51,900 nt of DNA from an uncultured Chthoniobacterales bacterium (GTDB lineage: Bacteria > Verrucomicrobiota > Verrucomicrobiia > Chthoniobacterales > UBA10450), in contig CADCTA010000047.1 of assembly GCA_902805675.1 (NCBI GenBank), forward strand, positions 1 through 51,900, in the 5' to 3' direction. The notes under the pieces are model-generated. The model worked only from the letters and a program-made list of their open reading frames with translations, did not search any database and was not told the origin of the DNA. A program made the translations under genes and the position numbers. Positions 47,135 through 51,900 of the stretch are shown here, in pieces. Each line of letters starts with the position of its first letter. Within the stretch, counting starts at the first letter, position 1.

Positions 47135-48060
47135 AGGGTGTAGCTCCACTTTTTATCGGGATCTTCGGCACGTTCGCGTTTTCGTGGGCGGGTCTGGTGG
47201 CGATTCCGAACGCGCAGATCGGTCATCTCGATCCGCAGATGGACGAGGAAGGAAACGACGCATATCCAGCACCGGAGTCCGGCATGGTGGAACGCGGCCG
47301 ACGCATCTACGCGGCAAACGGCTGCGTCTACTGTCACAGTCAGCAGGTGCGGCCGGCGTATGCAGGCACGGACATCGATCGCAAGTGGGGTACTCGCCGG
47401 AGCGCCCCGCGTGATTACATTTTTGAGCGCCCAGCAATGCTCGGCCGGATGCGCATGGGTCCTGATCTCGCGAACGTGGGCAAGCGCGCGCCGGTCGACG
47501 ACGAGAATGCGCCGCCGCCAGGAAGCACGCAGCCGACTACCGCCGCGCAACCACCGCCAGCTCCTGCCGGAGGAACGACTGCGCCGGGTTCCGCCACCGC
47601 TGCTGAGCAGCCTGCTCCGGGTGGATCTCCAGCAGCGCCGCCCGTGCCCGCAGCAGGTCAGGCATCGCCCGCTCCTGTGACGACAGCGCCAACCGCGAAC
47701 GTTGCAGCCGCACCGACCACTACGGCGATCACTGGTGAAGGCGGTCAGAACGAGCCGCTGCAATACTCTGCCGGCTGGCACCATCGCCACCTCTACAATC
47801 CGCGCAGCATCACTGCCGATTCGACCATGCCGTCGTTCCGCTTCCTCTACGAGAAACGGCGTGTCACCGGCGAGCCGTCCGCGGAGGCGGTGAAGATCAG
47901 CGGACCAGGCGCACCGGAAGCAGGCTGGGAAATCGTGCCGACCTACGATGCGAAGTGCCTCGTTGCTTATCTGATGTCGCTCGATCAATCACACGATCTG
48001 AAGGAAGTGAAATCAGCGACGCCTCCATCTCCGCCCGCCCCAGGAAACGCTGTGAAATGA
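47131..48060 (+). CDS. CcoO-like monoheme cytochrome c with a long Pro/Ala insert
   Basis: 309 residues, about 100 longer than ordinary CcoO. N-terminal membrane helix (about 6-25), heme site C65-H69 within CVYCHSQQVRP (the CcoO pattern is CYYCHSQ.VRP), MRMGPDLANVG, and the axial Met in STMPSFRFLY (M233). Between about residues 121 and 208 lies an insert of Pro, Ala, Thr and Gly that should be disordered or extended. The ATG overlaps the CcoN-like stop. It would carry electrons between ACIII, the CcoN-like heme b and other c-type cytochromes. Confidence 0.88.
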   Translation: MKGVAPLFIGIFGTFAFSWAGLVAIPNAQIGHLDPQMDEEGNDAYPAPESGMVERGRRIYAANGCVYCHSQQVRPAYAGTDIDRKWGTRRSAPRDYIFERPAMLGRMRMGPDLANVGKRAPVDDENAPPPGSTQPTTAAQPPPAPAGGTTAPGSATAAEQPAPGGSPAAPPVPAAGQASPAPVTTAPTANVAAAPTTTAITGEGGQNEPLQYSAGWHHRHLYNPRSITADSTMPSFRFLYEKRRVTGEPSAEAVKISGPGAPEAGWEIVPTYDAKCLVAYLMSLDQSHDLKEVKSATPPSPPAPGNAVK

Positions 48061-48815
48061 ACGAACACACGCCTCATCCTGAACGCCGTGTCCGGCAGGG
48101 AATGGACTACGGCGAAACCGAAGACGTGCAGCAGGTGCACGCCGCGATCCAGCGCGAGAAAACCGAGCCGCGTGTTGGGCTCGAGCCGCTCTCGATTTGG
48201 CTGATCGGCATCTACGGGCTCGCGATTTTCTTCGGTGGCGCGTACCTCGGCCGCTTCTCGGGCAGCTTTCAAGCCGACGGATTGGATCCGCAGGCGGATA
48301 TGGCGGCTGCTGTCAAAGGTGCGGGGGCAGGCGGCCCGACGGTGGTGGCGGAACTTGGACCTGTCGAGCGTGGCAAGAAAGTCTACTCTGCGAACTGCGC
48401 AACCTGTCACCAGGCGAATGGCGAGGGTGTGGCTGGGCAATATCCGCCGCTCGCCCAGTCCGAATGGGTGCTCGGCAGCACGAAGCGTCTCGGCATGATT
48501 CTGCTGAAAGGTGCCGAAGGTCCGATGACGGTGAAAGGCGCACAGTACGGGTCTGCGGTGATGCAGCCGTGGGAGAAGACGCTTAACGATCAGAAGATCG
48601 CCGACGTGCTCACCTACATCCGGCAAGAGTGGGGGAACAAGGCTGGATCGGTCGCGCCTGAAGGTATCGCGGCGTTGCGCAAGGAGATCGCCGGTCGCAC
48701 AGCTTCGTATCGGGAACCGGACTTGAAGGCCGTCCCTGACGACGCAGGGTTGCCGGGTGACAATCAGCCGCCCGCTGCGGCTGGTGGCGCGCCGCCTCCT
48801 GCTGCGGCTCCGTAG
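48057..48815 (+). CDS. CcoP-like membrane cytochrome c with a single heme site
   Basis: 252 residues from ATG 48057, overlapping the CcoO-like stop. N-terminal domain with one membrane helix (about 45-63), as in CcoP, then a cytochrome c domain with one CxxCH (C114-H118, NCATCHQANGEG) and VMQPWEKTLNDQ, where the axial Met probably lies. Canonical CcoP has two heme domains; only one is present here. The Pro/Ala-rich tail (last 30 residues) is disordered. Last gene of the operon; a large inverted repeat follows. Confidence 0.85.
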   Translation: MNEHTPHPERRVRQGMDYGETEDVQQVHAAIQREKTEPRVGLEPLSIWLIGIYGLAIFFGGAYLGRFSGSFQADGLDPQADMAAAVKGAGAGGPTVVAELGPVERGKKVYSANCATCHQANGEGVAGQYPPLAQSEWVLGSTKRLGMILLKGAEGPMTVKGAQYGSAVMQPWEKTLNDQKIADVLTYIRQEWGNKAGSVAPEGIAALRKEIAGRTASYREPDLKAVPDDAGLPGDNQPPAAAGGAPPPAAAP

Positions 48816-48942
48816 TTGCTAAAGCCTGCGCCCAACACGCCGGCGTTTGTCGCCGTCTCGCTAAGGTCCTTGTGCTTGGCCCTTGTAGGCACGGACGCGC
48901 GTTGTCTGACCCGCATTTTGGCCGCTGTTCCCGCCGCGTTCG

Positions 48943-49042
48943 AAAGCGCCAGAATACTGGCGCACTCCAAGACGCTGCCGCGACTGCTGTGGATCTCCCG
49001 CACGCGCTTGCGTTTTGGAGTGCGGCGGTATTCCGCCGCTTT
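48943..49042. repeat. Large intergenic inverted repeat, type E, after the ACIII/cbb3-like operon
   Basis: Arms of about 33 bases: 48943-48975 and 49010-49042. Each arm contains its own hairpin (GCGCCAG-AATA-CTGGCGC at 48946-48963; GCGGCGG-TATT-CCGCCGC at 49022-49039). It lies in the 357-base gap 48816-49172, otherwise empty, and could terminate the operon. Confidence 0.8.
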
Positions 49043-49178
49043 CCGGACCGGCGCGGCATTCTCCTGATATTCTGCTCATTGCTAGGATCGGCTGAGCGAG
49101 GCAGAGCGACGGAGCGCGACACTACCGTAACCAACACCGAGACGAGCATCGTCTCCGCGCGCTGCGATCCTCGTGCGC

Positions 49179-50174
49179 ATGCTCCAGTACAAAGACTTGG
49201 ACGATCCCCGCGTGCGCGAGGTGATCATCATCGGCGGCGGCGTGGCGGGTTTGTCGGCCGCGATCTACCTGGGTCGTGCGCAACGTGACACGCTTGTGAT
49301 CAGCTCCGGCCGCTCCATGGCGCATTGGGAGCCGATCGTCGGCAATTACCTCGGCTTTTCCGATGGCATCTCTGGTGACGAGCTTGTGCGGCAGGGCCGG
49401 CTTCAAGCTGAACGCCACGACGTCCACTTCGCCGACGATCGCGTCGAGGAGCTGCGCGCCTATGGAACGGAGTTCGTCGTGCGCGGCAGAAAGAGCACTT
49501 ACCACGCAAAGCGGATCCTGTTGGCGACCGGCATCTTCCATCTACCACCTGAGATTCGCGGCGTGAGTGAATGCCTCGGGCACAGCATGTTCTTCTGTAA
49601 GGATTGCGACGGGATCCGGGTGCGCGAAAAGCGAATCGCGATCTGCGGCGCGAACGACGAGGCGGTGGAATATGCGCTCGGCATGCTGCTGTATTCGCCC
49701 TGCGTGATGATCGCTACCAACGGGGAGAAGCCGCACTGGAGCGAGCAGCACGCGCGTTGGATCGAGGAGTACGAAATCCCCGTGCATCTTGGCCGGATTC
49801 ACGATGTGGAGCACGAAGAGCGGCAGGTGCTCGGCTTGCATTTTGAGGACGGCCAGGAGGTGAAGATCGACAACATCTTCACCACGCGAGGCGACATCTT
49901 CCACACCGGCCTCGCGGAGCAACTCGGCGCCGAGTTGGACGAGGAAGGCCAGATCAAAGTGGACGCGAAGATGCGTACCTCCGTGCCGAACGTGTACGCC
50001 GCCGGCTGCGTCACGCCCGCCAATTGCCAGATGATCATCGCCGCAGGGCAGGGAGCCACGGCGGGTCAGGCGATCAATCGCGACCTCTTTGAAGAAGGGC
50101 TACAAACGCACACGTTGCGTCGCTTCCGCGCAATCCAATTGCTCGAAGAAGAGACGGTTCCCGAAGGGGTTTAG
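49179..50174 (+). CDS. Thioredoxin reductase-like flavoprotein
   Basis: 331 residues from ATG 49179 (GTG at 49173 also possible). FAD motif VIIIGGGVAGLSAAIY at 15-30, redox pair C140-K-D-C143 (FFCKDCDG) in the place of the TrxR CATC, C-terminal FAD motif (NVYAAGCV). The second nucleotide motif is degenerate: IAICGANDEAVEYAL without a full GxGxxA, and no HRRxxxR, which TrxR uses to bind the NADPH 2'-phosphate (ATNGEKP here). It may use NADH, ferredoxin or another donor, or no nucleotide. It stands alone between the ACIII operon and ctaD. Confidence 0.85.
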   Translation: MLQYKDLDDPRVREVIIIGGGVAGLSAAIYLGRAQRDTLVISSGRSMAHWEPIVGNYLGFSDGISGDELVRQGRLQAERHDVHFADDRVEELRAYGTEFVVRGRKSTYHAKRILLATGIFHLPPEIRGVSECLGHSMFFCKDCDGIRVREKRIAICGANDEAVEYALGMLLYSPCVMIATNGEKPHWSEQHARWIEEYEIPVHLGRIHDVEHEERQVLGLHFEDGQEVKIDNIFTTRGDIFHTGLAEQLGAELDEEGQIKVDAKMRTSVPNVYAAGCVTPANCQMIIAAGQGATAGQAINRDLFEEGLQTHTLRRFRAIQLLEEETVPEGV

Positions 50175-50286
50175 CGCACCGCTGTTCGCGATGTCCGAAA
50201 AATCACATCAACACCGCCGCGAAGTGCAAAATGCTGCTTTCATCTTGAAATCGATGCGGTGATATTGGCGCTCGATTTTCCAAAAT

Positions 50287-51900
50287 ATGGATCCTTCCGC
50301 TGACCCTACGCTGCACGCTCCAGCCGCTCACGATCCGCACCACGACGATCACGGGCACGATCACCACGAGCTCGGGTTTTGGCAAAAATACGTCTTCTCG
50401 ACCGATCACAAGGTGATCGGAATCCAGTATCTGATCACCGGGCTGATCTTCCTCCTGCTCGGCTTCATGTTGATGATGCTGATGCGCTGGCAGCTGGCGT
50501 ATCCCGGCAAGTCACTCCCGGTGATTGGCAACGCGCTGGGCGCGCTTTTCGGCCCGGGCAGCATGCCGGAAGGCCGGATGACGCCGGATTTTTACAATTC
50601 GTTAGGCGCGATGCACGGCACGATCATGATTTTCCTCGGCGTCGTGCCGGTGGCGTTCGCCGCCTTCGGCAATTTCGTTGTGCCGCTGCAGATCGGCGCG
50701 CCGGACATGACGTTCCCGAAGATCAACATGGCCAGCTACTGGTCGTTCTTCGTCGGTGGCGTGATCATGCTCGTGAGCTTCTTCGTGCCAGGTGGCGCAG
50801 CGAAGGGTGGCTGGACTTCGTATACGCCGCTCTCGGTCATCACCGACAAAGGCCCGCAGTATGACTGGTTCTGGAACGGGCAGAATCTCTGGCTCATCGG
50901 GTTCATATTCCTGATCACTTCATCGCTGCTCGGAGCGGTGAATTTCGTGACCACTGTCATCCAGTTGCGCGCCAAAGGCCTGACCTGGATGCGCCTGCCG
51001 TTCTTCGTTTGGACGCAGTTCATCACCGCGTTCATCCTGTTGCTCGCCTTCCCTCCGCTCGAAGCAGCAGCGGTGATGCAGCTGATGGATCGCCTCGCCT
51101 CGACGAGCTTCTTCATGCCGACGGGGCTGGTTGTTAATGGTGCGCCGTTAAACATCAGCGGCGGCGGCAGCTCACTGCTGTGGCAGCACCTTTTCTGGTT
51201 CCTCGGCCACCCCGAGGTTTACGTGCTGATTCTGCCGGCGATGGGCATCGTGGGTGAGATCATCGCGAACAACACCCGCAAGCCGCTGTGGGGCTATAAG
51301 TCGCTCGTCTTCGCCGCGCTGGTCCTCTCGTTTCTGTCGTTCATCGTGTGGGCTCACCACATGTGGCTCACAGGAATGGGCACGGTCGTGAGCGCGTTCT
51401 TCCAGACGACAACGCTCATCATCTCGATCCCATCGGTCATCATCCTGAGCGCGTTCTTCATCTCGCTCTGGGGCGGCTCAATCCGTTTCAACACGCCGAT
51501 GCTCTTCTCGACGGCGTTCCTCCCGATGTTCGGCATCGGCGGTCTCACTGGCATTCCGCTCGCGTTCAACTCGGCTGACCTTTACCTGCACGACACGTAC
51601 TACGTGATTGCGCATTTCCACTACATCGTGGCGCCGGGGACGATCTTCGCGCTCTTTGCGGGCGTCTACTTCTGGTTCCCGAAAGCGACGGGACGAAAGA
51701 TGAGCGAGTTCTGGGGGAAGGTGCATTTCTGGCCATCTCTCATCTGCATGAACGTGATCTTCCTGCCGATGTTCCTGCAGGGAATGCTGAGCATGCACCG
51801 CCGCTGGTACGATGGCGGACAGGGCTGGGCGGTCTCGAACGAGCGCGTCTGGGGTCTGACCGGTTTCGAGTGGAACGTGCCGATCTCCATCGCGGCGTGG
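50287..51900 (+). CDS. ctaD: Cytochrome c oxidase subunit I (aa3 type), 3' end beyond window
   Basis: 538 residues visible, running off the window. An N-terminal His/Asp-rich extension (about 1-30) precedes the membrane part. The active site is complete: low-spin heme a ligands H110 (GAMHGTI) and H445, CuB ligands H308 (GHPEVY, with Y312 in the cross-link position), H357 and H358 (AHHMW), heme a3 ligand H443 (AHFHY). The K-channel Lys is K338 (GYKSL). It reduces O2 to water and pumps protons. ATG 50287; the 112-base gap before it has no convincing promoter match. It is the only complete O2-reducing site in the window. Confidence 0.96.
   Translation, partial: MDPSADPTLHAPAAHDPHHDDHGHDHHELGFWQKYVFSTDHKVIGIQYLITGLIFLLLGFMLMMLMRWQLAYPGKSLPVIGNALGALFGPGSMPEGRMTPDFYNSLGAMHGTIMIFLGVVPVAFAAFGNFVVPLQIGAPDMTFPKINMASYWSFFVGGVIMLVSFFVPGGAAKGGWTSYTPLSVITDKGPQYDWFWNGQNLWLIGFIFLITSSLLGAVNFVTTVIQLRAKGLTWMRLPFFVWTQFITAFILLLAFPPLEAAAVMQLMDRLASTSFFMPTGLVVNGAPLNISGGGSSLLWQHLFWFLGHPEVYVLILPAMGIVGEIIANNTRKPLWGYKSLVFAALVLSFLSFIVWAHHMWLTGMGTVVSAFFQTTTLIISIPSVIILSAFFISLWGGSIRFNTPMLFSTAFLPMFGIGGLTGIPLAFNSADLYLHDTYYVIAHFHYIVAPGTIFALFAGVYFWFPKATGRKMSEFWGKVHFWPSLICMNVIFLPMFLQGMLSMHRRWYDGGQGWAVSNERVWGLTGFEWNVPISIAAW
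50599..50607 (+). other. TCGTTAGGC motif, site 10
   Basis: In ctaD, read Ser-Leu-Gly with TTA (TCG TTA GGC). Confidence 0.7.

Overview
The window is high-GC DNA, very probably from a free-living, aerobic, Gram-negative bacterium of the Verrucomicrobiota (Spartobacteria/Chthoniobacter-like soil lineages are my best guess) or a close relative. The evidence is a complete alternative complex III (ACIII) operon, outer-envelope-type genes (HtrA, lipoproteins, a prepilin peptidase), the general look of the proteins, and many intergenic inverted-repeat elements of the kind common in soil Verrucomicrobiota and Acidobacteria. No rRNA, tRNA, CRISPR array, integrase, transposase or prophage was seen. Gene density is high. 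GC content was not counted.

Layout. 1-1211: 3' end of a prepilin peptidase gene plus a methyltransferase. 1241-5100 (minus): polysaccharide deacetylase, small membrane protein, HtrB-type acyltransferase and a halogenase-like flavoprotein, which together look like the edge of a lipid or pigment biosynthesis cluster. 5236-8721: amidohydrolase, NagA, and an MGDG-synthase-type glycosyltransferase (minus). 8827-16280: YihY/BrkB protein, peptidoglycan amidase, GlgX, HAD phosphatase, a host-attachment-family protein with an HPF/cold-shock fusion, and an alpha/beta hydrolase. 16524-23690: FtsH (minus), a very large TerB-FHA-ABC transporter fusion and an M24 aminopeptidase. 23779-26780: a compact stress-type operon (membrane zinc peptidase, ECF sigma factor, single-span membrane protein, catalytically dead HtrA-like PDZ protein). 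26980-36038: LigA (minus), a GlcNAc/MurNAc kinase-MurQ fusion, two tiny membrane proteins, an intact HtrA (minus), lysine 2,3-aminomutase, and a membrane-anchored hydrolase (minus).

36376-48815 is the centrepiece: ActA-B-C-D-E-F of alternative complex III, two uncharacterised genes, then a cbb3-like trio (CcoN-, CcoO- and CcoP-like). From ActE onward the genes are mostly joined by ATGA stop/start overlaps. The CcoN-like subunit keeps both histidines expected for low-spin heme b but, by eye alignment, has lost all three CuB histidines, the cross-linked tyrosine and the heme b3 histidine. It therefore looks like an electron-transfer or scaffolding membrane subunit rather than an oxidase. Downstream, after a thioredoxin-reductase-like flavoprotein, an ordinary aa3-type oxidase subunit I (CtaD) with a full active site begins and runs off the window. 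The simplest reading is an electron path from quinol to ACIII, through a b/c-heme relay, to aa3 oxidase and O2.

Two genome-scale patterns stand out. Five types of intergenic inverted-repeat element recur between genes, sometimes supplying the last codons or stop of a neighbour, and two of them sit inside the ACIII operon. Independently, the 9-mer TCGTTAGGC/GCCTAACGA occurs ten times, five per strand, where chance predicts fewer than one. It is read in three codon registers in proteins and uses a rare TTA Leu codon in four of them, so it behaves like a DNA-level signal (uptake, Chi-like or similar).
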